In this document: one piece after another, positions 53,801 through 64,000 of the stretch
Position numbering within the stretch: the first letter of the stretch is position 1
Layout: each line of letters begins with the position of its first letter
From: Phellopilus nigrolimitatus
Lineage: Eukaryota > Basidiomycota > Agaricomycetes > Hymenochaetales > Hymenochaetaceae
DNA length: 64,000 nt
NCBI GenBank assembly: GCA_021029095.1
Contig: JAJOHG010000010.1
Span: forward strand, 620,001 to 684,000
Direction of reading: 5' to 3'
Notes under the pieces: model-generated
What the model was told of the DNA's origin: nothing
The model's input: only the letters and a program-made list of their open reading frames with translations
Databases searched by the model: none
Translations under genes and position numbers: made by a program

Positions 53801-56016
53801 ATGTTGTCCGCCGCTCGTTCTCTCCGCTCTCAAACCATGCGCTCAGGCGCTTTTGCGGTTAGTATGCTTTACTTTGCACTGCTCTCCAGTCGCTGACAGC
53901 GTCCATAGCAAATCCCGCGGTCAATGATTGCGCGGAACATGAACAGCAAGGTCAATGGCCCCGTCATCGGCATTGACTTGGGTACCACAAACTCCTGTGT
54001 CTCCGTCATGGAGGGCAAGACTGCTCGTGTAATCGAGAACGCGGAGGGCAACAGGACGACCCCCTCCGTCGTCGCGTTCACCAAGCACGGCGAGCGGCTC
54101 GTGGGTCTCCCGGCCAAGCGCCAGGCCGTCGTCAACTCCCAGAACACCGTCTTTGGCTTCAAGCGTCTCATTGGGCGACAGTTCAAGGACAAGGAGGTCA
54201 AGTCGGACATGGAGCACTGGCCGTTCAAGGTCATTGGTCGTCCGGACGGTCGCCCAGCGGTGCAGATCGACCAGGACGGCAAGGCGCAGCTCTACGTGGG
54301 TCATGTTTGGTCAGCAATCATTATGATTCTTATTCTTGTTATAGTCCTCGGAGGAGTTGTCGTCGATGGTGTTGGCGAAGATGCGTCAGACTGCAGAGGC
54401 TTATCTTAATAAGAAAGTCAAGTAAGTTGTCGTTCGCTTTCTAATTCTTTACTTTGCTTATATAATCGCCTAGTCATGCCGTCATTACCGTCCCGGCTTA
54501 CTTCAACGACGCTCAGCGCCAGGCGACGAAGGACGCTGGTCAGATCGCTGGCTTGGAAGTTCTGCGTGTGATCAACGAGCCGACGGCAGCAGCGCTTGCA
54601 TATGGCATGGACCGTTCGGACTCGAGCGTCATCGCCGTATACGATCTCGGCGGTGGAACCTTCGATATTTCTATCCTTGAGATGCAAAAGGGGGTGTTTG
54701 AGGTCAAGTCGACGAACGGTGATACTCATCTTGGTGGCGAGGATTTCGACATCACCCTCGTTGAACACATCTTGAAGGAGTTCAAGAAGGAGAGTGGTTC
54801 TGACCTCGGTCCCGACCGCATGGCGATCCAGCGTATCCGTGAAGCCGCAGAGAAGGCGAAGATTGAACTGTCGTCAACATCGCAGACGGAGATTAACCTG
54901 CCCTTCATCACTGCCGATGCCTCAGGTCCCAAGCACATCAACATCAAGCTTCTCCGCAACCAATTTGAGAGCTTGGTCGGCCCGCTCGTGCAGCGTACTA
55001 TCGACCCATGCAAGAAGGCGCTTGCGGATGCTGGCATTAAGGCGTCTGAGGTTAACGATGTCATCCTGGTCGGTGGTATGACGCGCATGCCGAAGGTTGT
55101 TGAAACCGTCAAGGGCGTTTTCGGCCGCGAGCCCAGCAAGGGTGTCAACCCTGACGAGGCTGTCGCCATCGGTGCCTCTATCCAGGCCGGTGTACTTGCA
55201 GGAAACGTTACGGACATTCTCTTGCTCGATGTTACTCCGTTGTCGCTCGGTATCGAGACGCTTGGCGGTATCATGACGAAGCTCATTTCGCGTAACACGA
55301 CCATCCCGACGAAGAAGTCGCAAACGTTTTCGACTGCTGCTGACGGCCAATCCGCTATTGAGGTCAAGATCTACCAGGGCGAGCGTGAGCTTGTGCGCGA
55401 CAACAAGATGCTCGGTAACTTTAACCTCGTTGGCATCCCGCCCGCGCCCAAAGGTATTCCTCAGATCGAGATTACCTTCGACATCGACGCCGATGGTATC
55501 GTGAATGTCTCGGCCAAGGGTAAGCACTATCTGATTCATGCGTGTGCGATCCGTTAATTGACTCCTGTCACAGACAAAGCGACCAACAAGGACCAGTCGA
55601 TGACCATCGCGTCGTCGTCGGGTCTCAGCGACAAGGATATTGAGAAGATGGTCTCGGACGCGGAACAGTTCGCGGAGGCGGACAAGGCGCGTAAGCAGGT
55701 CATCGAGGAGTCGAACAAGGCGGAGTCGATCTGCCACGACACTGAGAAGGCAATGAACGAGTTCAAGGAACAGCTCGACGCGACGGAGAAGGACAAGGTT
55801 GAGAAGCTCGTGGCTGAGCTGCGCGAGGTCGCTTCGAAGGGCCAGTCCGGTGACGCGTCGGTGACCCCCGAAACCATCAGGACGAAGATTGACGAGACCC
55901 AGCAGGCGTCGCTCGGCCTTTTCCAAAAGGTTTACGAGAAGCGCAACGCGGAGAACAGCGAGTCGTCGTCGGAGGCTTCGGAGGAGAAGAAGGACGACAA
56001 AGAGAAGAAGGACTGA
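53801..56016 (+). CDS. SSC1: Mitochondrial HSP70 chaperone (SSC1 type)
   Basis: Exons 53801-53857, 53909-54295, 54345-54421, 54474-55519 and 55574-56016 join to 669 residues (yeast Ssc1 has 654). A basic presequence ([19 protein letters not shown]) precedes the ATPase domain with [33 protein letters not shown] and [17 protein letters not shown]. The linker region [14 protein letters not shown], the substrate-binding domain ([20 protein letters not shown]) and a charged C-terminus ([11 protein letters not shown]) follow. [20 protein letters not shown] is typical of the mitochondrial/DnaK branch. It should drive matrix protein import and folding with Tim44, Mge1 and Mdj1. Odd point: at the exon 2/3 junction the usual VxFxGExxxFxP strand pair is missing (QLY joined to SSEELSS). 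An upstream in-frame ATG at 53768 is less likely. Confidence 0.92.
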
Positions 56017-56473
56017 GCGTCCCCCTGCTTAACTGTTTTCTCCCTCTCTCGACCTCTTTTCATCCCGCTCCTGCCCTTCGCATCTTATCATCCGTTCTCC
56101 CACTCATCTTGCTTATCCCTCACGTACTCATCCTTCCTTCCACGTCACAACTCCTTCACTTAGACATCCTCCGTCAAAAGTACCCAAAGTACCTCGCATC
56201 GCCTCATCATTTATCTTATAGTACTCTAGCACCACGTATATTTTTTGCCACTCCCCCGACCCCCAACTCAGTATTGATAACGAACTAACGTCTACGCCTT
56301 TTTTCCCGATTGCAATGTATATCGGAAGACATGCATCTGATTCGTGAAGCGTCGTTTGTCATTTTCATGTGATAACCGACAAGAGGTTGCCGGAGAACGT
56401 ACGACGCGACTTGAACTCTGAGTTATTAAACCCGACTCGCGAACCAGCGCTTTGTACTCAACCACCTGCATCA
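56017..56473. other. SSC1 3' UTR and upstream region of the next gene
   Basis: A pyrimidine-rich stretch (CT-rich 56030-56190) consistent with a 3' UTR is followed by a short spacer. No gene was seen. Confidence 0.4.
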
Positions 56474-58022
56474 ATGTCGAACTCGGATAATAAAATTGGT
56501 GGGGAATACGGAAAAGTACGCGCGAGCATCGACGTCGGGAAGCTGAACGTATACTTCGATCAGCATGTCAGGGCCATTAGGACTCCAGTAGACGTGAAGC
56601 AGTTTAAGGTGCGTTGCGCACAAAACACGATGCTTAGGAGGGCGCTGAAGACTTTATGAAGTTCGGGCAGGTGAACACATCCCCGCGCTCTACTTTCGAG
56701 CTCGAGAGATAATGTCGTTTTTCAGTCGAACCCGACGTATTTCCTCACGGATGCTACGTGCGTACATAACGTCTATCTTTACGTTCACGCTTTGCACTCG
56801 AGCTAACTGGATTGAATCTACGGGCAGAAAAACGCGCTTTGTGTTGCGCAAGAAGCCCGCAGGGACTCTCCTCTCCAAGACCGCCCACCAAATCGAGCGC
56901 GAATACGCGATCCTCCATGCCCTCCACAAACACAACACATCCTCCGACCCCGAGGGACGCGTGCCCGTCCCAGAGCCGATAATACTGTGCGAGGATGTGG
57001 AGGTGATAGGCACGCCGTTCTACGTGATGGAGTTTCTCGACGGAAGGATTTTTACGGACGTGCGCATGCCGGAGATTTCGAGGAAGGACCAGAGAGAATG
57101 GTGAGCTTATTGGTGGAATTTTTGCGGTATTTGCTCAGTCTCCGTCTTCAGCTGGCTTGCCGCCGTCCGTGCGCTCGCGTCTCTGTCCGTTCTTGACCCT
57201 ATGGCGATAGGTCTTTCGACCTTCGGGCCATCCACACCTTACTTTCCTCGACAAATCAAATCCCTCTCGCGCGTCTCGCTCGCCCAGTCGGAGGCTGTCG
57301 ACGTGGAGAATGGCAAGCCGACCGGGAAAATACCGCAGTTCGATGACATGGTCCGGTGGTACAGCGAGAACCTGCCCGACGAGCGCAAGACCGGGCTGCG
57401 AATCGTGCACGGAGACTACAAGCTCGATAACCTCATCTTCCACCCGACGGAAAACAGAGTGATCGGGATATTGGATTGGGAGCTCTGCACGCTAGGGAGT
57501 CCTGTAAGTTTCATTTCATTATACTGCGAATCCCGGACCGTCTGACTTTCCTTTCGAGTTGGCGGACTTGGCAAACCTTTTGATGCCATGGTCTGTGAAC
57601 CCGCGAGATGTGCCGGACGGTAGCGACGGGCTCTCCATGCGCGGATTCAAGTTTGGCTCCGGCCAAGCGCCAATGACACTCGAAGAGCTCGAGCGCGAGT
57701 ACTGCCGCTTTACGAAGCAGCCGTACCCAATTACAGAAATGGTGTTTGCGCGCAGCTGGATGCTACTCCGCGTATGTCATCTCTTTATTATTTTAATCTA
57801 CTGCTTTCAAAAATGCTTCGGACTAATGAATCCCGGCAGCTCTCGATTATCTCGCAAGGTATCGCGGCGCGGTTCGCGAGGCGCCAGGCGAGCTCGGAGA
57901 AAGCGGGCGTGCACGTACATCTCTTCCCTTTATTCGGCGACCTCGCTCGCAAAGTCCTCGAGCGCGAAGGCATAGACATTCGCTCGCAACCCAAGGACAA
58001 TTCGGCCAAAGCAAGACTATAA
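56474..58022 (+). CDS. APH-fold phosphotransferase, ACAD10/11 N-terminal type
   Basis: Seven exons (56474-56608, 56662-56670, 56726-56757, 56828-57100, 57152-57503, 57559-57771, 57840-58022) join to 398 residues. It reads [15 protein letters not shown] (Gly-rich-loop equivalent), [23 protein letters not shown] (Lys and Glu), [13 protein letters not shown], then catalytic loop [15 protein letters not shown] and metal-binding [13 protein letters not shown]. Next come DLANLLMPW and a helical C-terminus. This is the aminoglycoside-phosphotransferase-like domain found at the N-terminus of animal ACAD10/ACAD11. In animals the kinase acts on 4-hydroxy fatty acids; here it stands alone without the acyl-CoA dehydrogenase part. 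Exon 2 is a 9-nt microexon encoding FGQ, supported by conservation of the FGQSNPTY block. Start at 56474 is chosen for coding character. Confidence 0.83.
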
Positions 58023-58458
58023 TATTGAGCTTCCTCGGTGATTTCGTCTGTCCGTGTGTGAATATTATATAATGTGCATTTGACGATCTTATGCTGTGTT
58101 TTGAAGTTCGGACCAATAGAAAAAGGAGAAACTAACTGCATTAACATTGCTGGCGGCCCTCGGGCAAAGTTCCTGACGTAATGTGATTTTCGTGGAACGT
58201 CATGATAGCGATTTCGCTGATTCTCTATCTCAATGCTCAAATTACGTACTTATACTTATACATACGGGATCATTGCAAAAGATCACTGCATTGTGTAGAT
58301 ATCTGATGTTTGACCACGCTTGTTATACACAGACAACAGCGCGCACTGATTCATTGAAATCGAAGTGCAATGCACTGATGAGTGGATGATCTCAACTGAG
58401 TTGGCAAAAAATACTTAAGGACACGCGCTGCCATATCTCATTCGACCCAGGTGCCTTC
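58023..58458. other. Intergenic stretch, start of the tandem duplication
   Basis: No gene was seen. From about 58310 the sequence resembles that from about 61850, so the duplicated block includes the promoter. Confidence 0.4.
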
Positions 58459-60280
58459 ATGTCTGGTCAAGTAAAATTCGGAATCGAAGAACAAGCAAAC
58501 ACTTATATAGCAGGTGAATTAATTGCATACACAGATATGAAAAAGTCGAGAATATTTGAAATACTTACGATTCGAACAGTTGCAGCGTTAACGGCAGTTT
58601 CTTATAATTTTGGTCAGTATGTCAGTATTACAGTCAAGGAAAGCGCGTGGTTCTCAAACATTTCGACATGAACAGTCCTTACTCTTACGGACGAGGTTAG
58701 TCCTTCAAATGACATCCTATCGAACGCGAAGACTTAATGTCACTAACGATTTATTCCTCGATAGATTGCATTTGTCTGGGAAGGCTTGCTGCGCATCGTT
58801 CTTATAGCTGTGCGATAACTTCTACTCTTCTTACCTCTAAAAAGAAAAGGAAGTGGAGGCTGGGCACCTTCATTTATTTTATAGTACGTGGTGAGACTAC
58901 CTACCTAAATTTTGACAGCTAATTTTTTTTTTGTCAGACAAAATACCTGTCCATAGCCTGTCTTATGTGCGTGTTCCTTTCACGCAATGAAAGGTCTAAC
59001 GTAGACTGAAAAAGGCATTCAGCATCAATACAGGTATCCCTGTTCATTGGTAGCTCATTGGCAAGCAGATAACTAATTGGTGTAATCATGCATCATTACC
59101 ATGCTAGCCATAACCATGTCGGATTCGTCCGAAGGACTTCTGGGAGGTGTAAGTAGTCGTCTAAATTTAAAATAACCACTATGCATTCCTTTCTAATTTT
59201 AACTCAGGGAACTGTGCCCGAGGCGGCGTCACCGTTTTTTATTGTACAGATGTAAGTGCTGCACCAAGTAAGAGAAAAGACATGATACTCAAAAGCAATT
59301 TACTGCTAAGCTTCAGTAAGCATCCTCTTTCATTTTCTAGTCAAAACACGAGCAGAGGAGGTATCAGACCGTGGTATCTCGCCGTTTGCGTATATCTTGG
59401 GGGATATTGTTTTGTTCTCTGCAATGAGTAAGTAAATATTTCCTTGAGAAAGCATATTCAAGACACTCATACAGAGTTGCTAGTACTGCTGCAACTGCGA
59501 GTGTATGCAATTTACGAGAAAAGTAAAGCACTGCTTGCGGTGTTCTGTGTGCTTGACGCGCTGGCTCTATCTATTTTCCTTTTCCTAGATGTCACTTCGC
59601 ACGATGGTACGTTTACTGCAGCTGGAGATGCTCTAAACTAACGAAAATTTTATTCAGAGGCAGAATACTCGCCACTCTCCTGGATTCCACTCATTATCAT
59701 GGAAACTGCGACATTCGTTCTTGTTCTTTACAAAATACGGAAAAATCGCGATGCACTCCTCCACGACCGAATCAAGCAAGCAACACTCTTGGAACTCATC
59801 ATCCGAGGCAACGTGTTTTACTTTCTAATGTGCATCCCCCTTTTCAGGAAAAAATGATTGTCTTTGTGATTTACTATCTGATTTATTCTCAGCATAATTC
59901 TAGTATACCTGATTGGAGCTTGCCTAAATCTATCCGAATCAGTGAGCAAGATCATATTCCTTTTACTTCTTATACTTGAATACAACCGTCTGAGCTTCGC
60001 TCCTGGCATTTCAGACATTATTATTCTGGAATGGACATTATGCAGCTTCTGTATCCATTTCCGGAATTATTGCTTCCAGGCTCTTCATTGCTTTGAAGAA
60101 GGACTTCTTGAAGCAGCTCGAGCCAACAAGACTGCCTTCCATAAATACGGCTTTTTTTGCACACCCTGGAGATTTGGTATGACGCTGTTCAAAAATACGT
60201 TTGTGGAAATTGAAGCTAACGTCTGTAATTGCTCAAAGGCTTGTTCTACAATCCAAACCACACTTGATAGTGAGTCATGA
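58459..60280 (+). pseudogene. DUF6533-like multi-helix membrane protein, tandem copy 1, probably inactive
   Basis: Intron-rich blocks of a seven-helix-like protein common in mushrooms include AALTAVSYNF, LTLTDEIAFVW, KWRLGTFIYFI, KYLSIACLMC, LQLRVYAIYEKSKALLAVFC, LSWIPLIIMETATFVLVLYK, IRKNRDALLHDRIKQATLLE and RGNVFYFLMC. A Cys-rich tail (CNCSKACSTIQTTLD) ends at a stop near 60280. The EIAFVW - RYxxI - LRVYAxY - FYF pattern fits the DUF6533 family, whose function is unknown. The intron after EIAFVW, intact in copy 2 as TGG|GTAGGC, reads TGGGAAGGC here, so the donor is lost and a stop follows 14 codons later. I therefore treat it as a probable pseudogene. Confidence 0.5.
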
Positions 60281-61399
60281 TACCTGGAAGGAAATGTATC
60301 CCAACATCTTCAACTCCACGGAGAAGGAGTTGAGGGCCAGAAAGTTCTCTAAGCTTCTTGTAGTGGTCTTTTGGACACAGTTTGACCATTGTGTATATAC
60401 AATTTATATCGTTTTGCATCGTCCATTTATCATGCATCGTGTATCGTGTCTCGACTCTTTTTCCCATGGAATTTTTGATTTGGATGACGAAGGAAAGGGA
60501 CTGTTGAATATACATGTATGTATTGACGCATTTATTCGATGATGTCAAAATCTCGCAGCCGACCGGAAAAGCATACACGTACAGCATATAACCTCTGTAT
60601 GCCTTGAGCACCATTAGTTTGATCTTATACGATCTAATACACCTAGTTCCACATCCCCATTCTCCGCACGCACCTGCGGAGCATCGTGTCGAGAAATCAT
60701 CGACGATATGCCGGCGAAGCTTCTCTTCCCCGCCCTGGTTGGCGTCTCTGGCCACCCCTTCGTCTTCGTGGTGCTAGCTTCGGCGACCGACGACGCGGGC
60801 ACAATACGCACCGGTATTCACATTTTCCTCGAAGCATTCCTCTATCGCAGCCCATGCGTGTCTGCACGGCCTAAGCGTGCGTTTCGCGCAACCCACTACC
60901 TTCCGGTCTCCACCACGAGAACCGCATCATATCCGCGCCGGCTAAAGATACTTCAAACCACTCCTACCTCCCCACCGAATATCACCGTCAAAACGCATCC
61001 GTGCCGACCGGACAAGTTCAGAAGCCTCCCGCCACCTGAAGATGGCGCAGCCTATTTTCGGTCCTTCGCTTGACTAGACAAAACGCAAAGAGCGAAGAAC
61101 GCGAACAATGAGTATTGATCGTGGATGATTGTGGTACTCCGTAAGGTGGGGGACTGATTATCTGTGCGACGACTTTTGAGTCTTAACTTGAGAGAGGACT
61201 TCGAAGATACCCATTTTGGATAGGTACAAAAAGGATCGGCCAAGGATCGGCACTCTTCGGCAAGTCGCGTCGGCCTTCGCAGTTTCAACTCTGTCAAAAT
61301 AAATGTAAGGCCTTAACGAGTTTATTGAAAATATGTGCCAATGCTATGCTCGTCTCAAAGTCTACAGCTTTGGAAAGAAACATCCTTGCATGAGATCAC
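60281..61399. other. Spacer between tandem copies, no confident gene
   Basis: The first ~120 bp is still part of the duplicated block. One open frame at 60708-61073 (121 codons, plus strand) contains ALVGVSGHPF, slightly reminiscent of the TMEM70/186 hairpin (ALVGWCGHPY). The rest does not match, and I do not call it. Confidence 0.4.
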
Positions 61400-61401
61400 T
61401 A

Positions 61402-61622
61402 CAGTCATTCACCGGTCAATGAGTCAGCGAATTTGGAGATTGTGATTCAGTCGAAATAACACCTTTTTTTTTCAAATGGAAGTACTTATCAATGTATGGA
61501 ATGTCATTGCAAAAGTTCATGAGCTTCTCATAGAAGAAATGACGAAACAACAAAACTTTGACATTTCCGGTCTTTACCACTCAATGGGAGTCATTGACCG
61601 ATGGTGAGTCATTGACCGGTGA
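61402..61622. mobile_element. Short mariner/pogo-like inverted-repeat element, related to 40223-40994
   Basis: It starts after TA with CAGTCATTCACCGGTCAATG. Near the right end (61605-61622) is the inverse TGAGTCATTGACCGGTGA. A second partial copy of the right repeat lies just inside, at 61587-61604. The outermost bases are missing or altered on the right, so it is probably a decayed copy. Its termini share the CAGTCAT..ACCGGTC pattern with the element at 40223. Confidence 0.6.
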
Positions 61623-62009
61623 TGTTGGAACTTCTGCGAACCAGCAAAAACTGTTTCGGGGTTACGGACAAATCGGGTAGATTAGTAAGCGAGTAGCATA
61701 TAGGCTGACTGTCTGTAACTTGCTATCTATCGCGTTTGGCCCACCACCGCTAATGGGACAAACGGACTCCACTGTGCACAACTGCTAGCGACCTCGCCCC
61801 TCGTATTTCAACAGGTGAATCATTGTACGGTGTCTGATTGGTTTGTGTCTGATTACGTTGGTTATAAATAGACAACAACGTGCATTGAAATCAATGTGAA
61901 GGATGACTAATTTGGCGGAAGATACTTAAGAGCACCCACCGAGTCGCTCGCCTTCCACCCATCCCGGAGCCTCCGAGCTGCCGTATCACATTCGACTCAG
62001 CTCCCTTTC
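61623..62009. other. Upstream region of the second DUF6533-like copy
   Basis: No gene was seen. 61850-62009 matches the upstream region of the first copy. Confidence 0.4.
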
Positions 62010-63838
62010 ATGTCCGTTCAAGCACAAGCACAAGCCACATCCGAGCCAATATCGCAAGTACGAGCAAACGCCAATATAGCAGGTGAATTAACTGCATACA
62101 CAGATATGAAAAGTCGAAAATAATTGAAATACTTACGATACGAGCAGTTGTGGCGTTAACAGCAGTTTCTTATAATTTCGGTCAGTGTTACAGTCGAGGA
62201 AAAAAAGAGTCTAGCGCATGGTTTTCACAATTTTCGATATGAACAGTCCTAACTCTTACGGACGAGGTTAGTCCTTCAAATGACATCCTATCAAACGCGA
62301 AGACTTAATGCCACTGACGATTTATCCCTTGATAGATTACATTTGTCTGGGTAGGCTTGCTGCGCGTTGTTCTTATGGCTGTCCAATGACGTTCTACCCT
62401 TCCTACCTTTAAACAGAAAATGAAGTGGAGGCTGGGCACCTTCATCTATTTTATAGTACGCGGTGAGACTACCTACCTAAATTTTGACAGCTAATTTTTT
62501 TTGTCAGACAAAATACCTGTCCATAGCCTGTCTTATGTGCGTGTTCCTTTCACTCATTGAAAGGATTAACGTAGACTGAAAAAGGCATTCAGCATCAATA
62601 CAGGTATCCCTGTTCATTGGTAGCTCATTAGCAAGCAGATAACTAATTGGGGTAATCATGCATCATTACCATGCTAGCCATAACCATGTCGGATTTGTCT
62701 GAAAACCTTCCGGGGGTCCAGGAGTAAGTAGTCGTTTAGATTCAAATACCCACTATAGATTCCTTTCTAATTTTAACACAGGGAGCTAATGTAAGTGCTA
62801 CATCAAGTACGGAGAGAAAAAGACCAGATACTCAAAAGCAGTTTACTACTAAGAGTAAGCATCCTCTTTTATTATTTTAGTCGAGACGTGCACGAGCAGA
62901 GCAGTTATCAGGCCATGGTATTTCGCTGCTTGTTCCTATCTTGGGGGATATTGTTTTGTTCACCGCAATGAGTAACTAATTTTGTTTTTTTGAGAAAGTA
63001 CATTCAAGACACTGATGCAGAGTTTCCAGTGCTGCTGCAACTGCGAGTGTATGCAATTTACGAGAAAAGTAAAGCGCTGCTCGCGGTGTTCTGTGTGCTT
63101 GACACGCTGGCTCTATCTATTTTCGTCTTCCTAGAAGTCACTTCAAACGATGGTATAAACGCTGGTGTGTTTGCTTAGTGCGACTGGAGATGCTCTAAAC
63201 TTACAGAAACTTTACTCAAATGCAGGATATGCACCACTCTCCTGGATTCCAGGAATTATCGTGGAAACTACAACATTCGGTCTTGTTGTTTACAAAATAC
63301 GGAAAAATCGCGATGCACTCCGCCACGACCGAGTCAAGCAAGCAACACTCTTGGAACTCATCATCCGAGGCAACGTGTTTTACTTTCTAATGTGCATCCC
63401 CCTTTTCAGGAAAAGATGATTGTCTTTAAATTTACTGTCCAATTTATTCTCAGCATACTTCTAGTATACCTGATTGGAGCTTGTCTAAGTCTATCCAAAT
63501 TCGTGAGCAAGATCATACCTGTTTTACTCCTTATGCTTGGATACAACCGTCTAAACTTCGCTCCTGGCGTTTCAGGCACTATTCTGGAATGGGCATTATG
63601 TAGCTTCTGTATCCATCTGCGGAATTATTGCTTCCAGGCTCTTCATTGCTCTGAGGAAGGATTTTCTGAAGCAGCTGGAGCTAACAGGAGTGCCTTCCAT
63701 AAGTACGACTTTTTTTGCATTGCCTGGAGATTCGGTATGATGCTGTTCAAAAATGCGGATGTGGAAATTGAAGCTAACGTCTATAATTGCTCAAAGGCTT
63801 GTTCTACAATCCAAAGCATGCTTGACAGTGAGTCATGA
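62010..63838 (+). CDS. DUF6533-like multi-helix membrane protein, tandem copy 2
   Basis: It has the same exon plan as copy 1 with better splice signals. TFVW is followed by a GTAGGC donor and a CAG acceptor, giving W-KMKWRLGTFIYFI. The next intron (GTACGC...CAG) joins to TKYLSIACLMCVFLSLIER. Later blocks are LQLRVYAIYEKSKALLAVFC, LSWIPGIIVETTTFGLVVYK, IRKNRDALRHDRVKQATLLE and RGNVFYFLMC, and a tail with YNCSKACSTIQSMLDSES ends at 63838. The family is abundant in Agaricomycetes and of unknown function; the helix pattern suggests a plasma-membrane receptor-like protein. I could not fix every exon in the middle (62660-63000), so some decay is possible here too. Confidence 0.5.
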
Positions 63839-64000
63839 TGTGTGGAAGGAAATGTACCCTAACGGCTTCAAATCCACGGAGAAGGAGTTGAGGATAAGAG
63901 GGTTCTCTAAGCTTGTATGTTCGCCGGCGTGTTTTTTCTTTTTTGCTGGACACAGTTTGATTATTGTGTGTCAGGTCTCGACTCTTTTTTCCGTGAGACT

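Larger units (their letters stand above)
58310..63990. repeat. Direct tandem duplication of a ~2.1-kb block
   Basis: 58310-60410 and 61850-63990 align in the same orientation through upstream sequence, all exons and introns of the DUF6533-like gene, and about 120 bp beyond its stop. The units are about 3.55 kb apart. Divergence includes many substitutions and small indels, so the duplication is not very recent. Confidence 0.85.

Noticed and set aside
54922..55926. 334-codon minus-strand frame
   Set aside because: It is a shadow of the HSP70 coding strand, caused by strong codon bias, with no independent motifs.
60708..61073. Possible third TMEM70/186-like copy (ALVGVSGHPF)
   Set aside because: Only about ten residues resemble the family; no presequence, first helix or matrix domain is found.

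Overview
The window reads as nuclear DNA of an agaricomycete (mushroom-forming or wood-decay basidiomycete). The genes are broken by many short introns of about 50-80 nt with GT...AG borders. Several families are typical of this group: an AA9 cellulose-active monooxygenase with a CBM1 module, a FunK1-type kinase, a fungal SLATT protein and a DUF6533-like membrane protein. No prokaryotic features, rRNA, tRNA or CRISPR array were found.

Layout. 1-4681 is the 5' part of a Ty3/gypsy retrotransposon on the minus strand (pol running off the left edge, gag, primer site, 5' LTR). 5869-7200 is a concatenation of broken pieces of at least three unrelated host genes (ribosomal uL15, a DHHC-like protein, a probable GAR-domain piece, cysteinyl-tRNA synthetase). 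It abuts a PIF/Harbinger transposase (9059-7246, minus) whose 5' end lies in a 386-bp tandem duplication. 11566-20000 is a conserved housekeeping island: an NFKBIL1-like protein, a MUP1-like methionine permease of 19 exons (one of them a single nucleotide), and the spindle-checkpoint gene BUB3, convergent with the permease. A relic of the BUB3 5' end sits at 13166-13294. 20409-22243 is a degenerate FunK1 kinase.

22745-50390 is framed by a large inverted duplication. Each arm carries a TMEM70/186-like mitochondrial protein gene, an allantoate-permease-family MFS transporter and the first codons of a second MFS transporter. The right arm is interrupted by a 3.7-kb segment that carries the AA9-CBM1 gene. 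The spacer between the arms holds an acid-lipase gene with a one-base frameshift, two tandem HXXXD acyltransferase genes (the first killed by a hAT-like element and an 8-nt deletion), a SLATT-domain gene and a TA-flanked pogo/mariner-like miniature element.

50208-52992 is a third MFS copy. It is followed by mitochondrial HSP70 (SSC1), an ACAD10/11-type APH-fold phosphotransferase gene, and two tandem copies of a DUF6533-like membrane protein gene, the first of which has lost a splice donor.

Overall, conserved single-copy genes (BUB3, MUP1-like, SSC1, NFKBIL1-like) alternate with blocks rich in duplication, transposon insertion and gene decay. Exon coordinates were derived by hand from splice signals, reading frame and family conservation; they have not been checked against transcripts.
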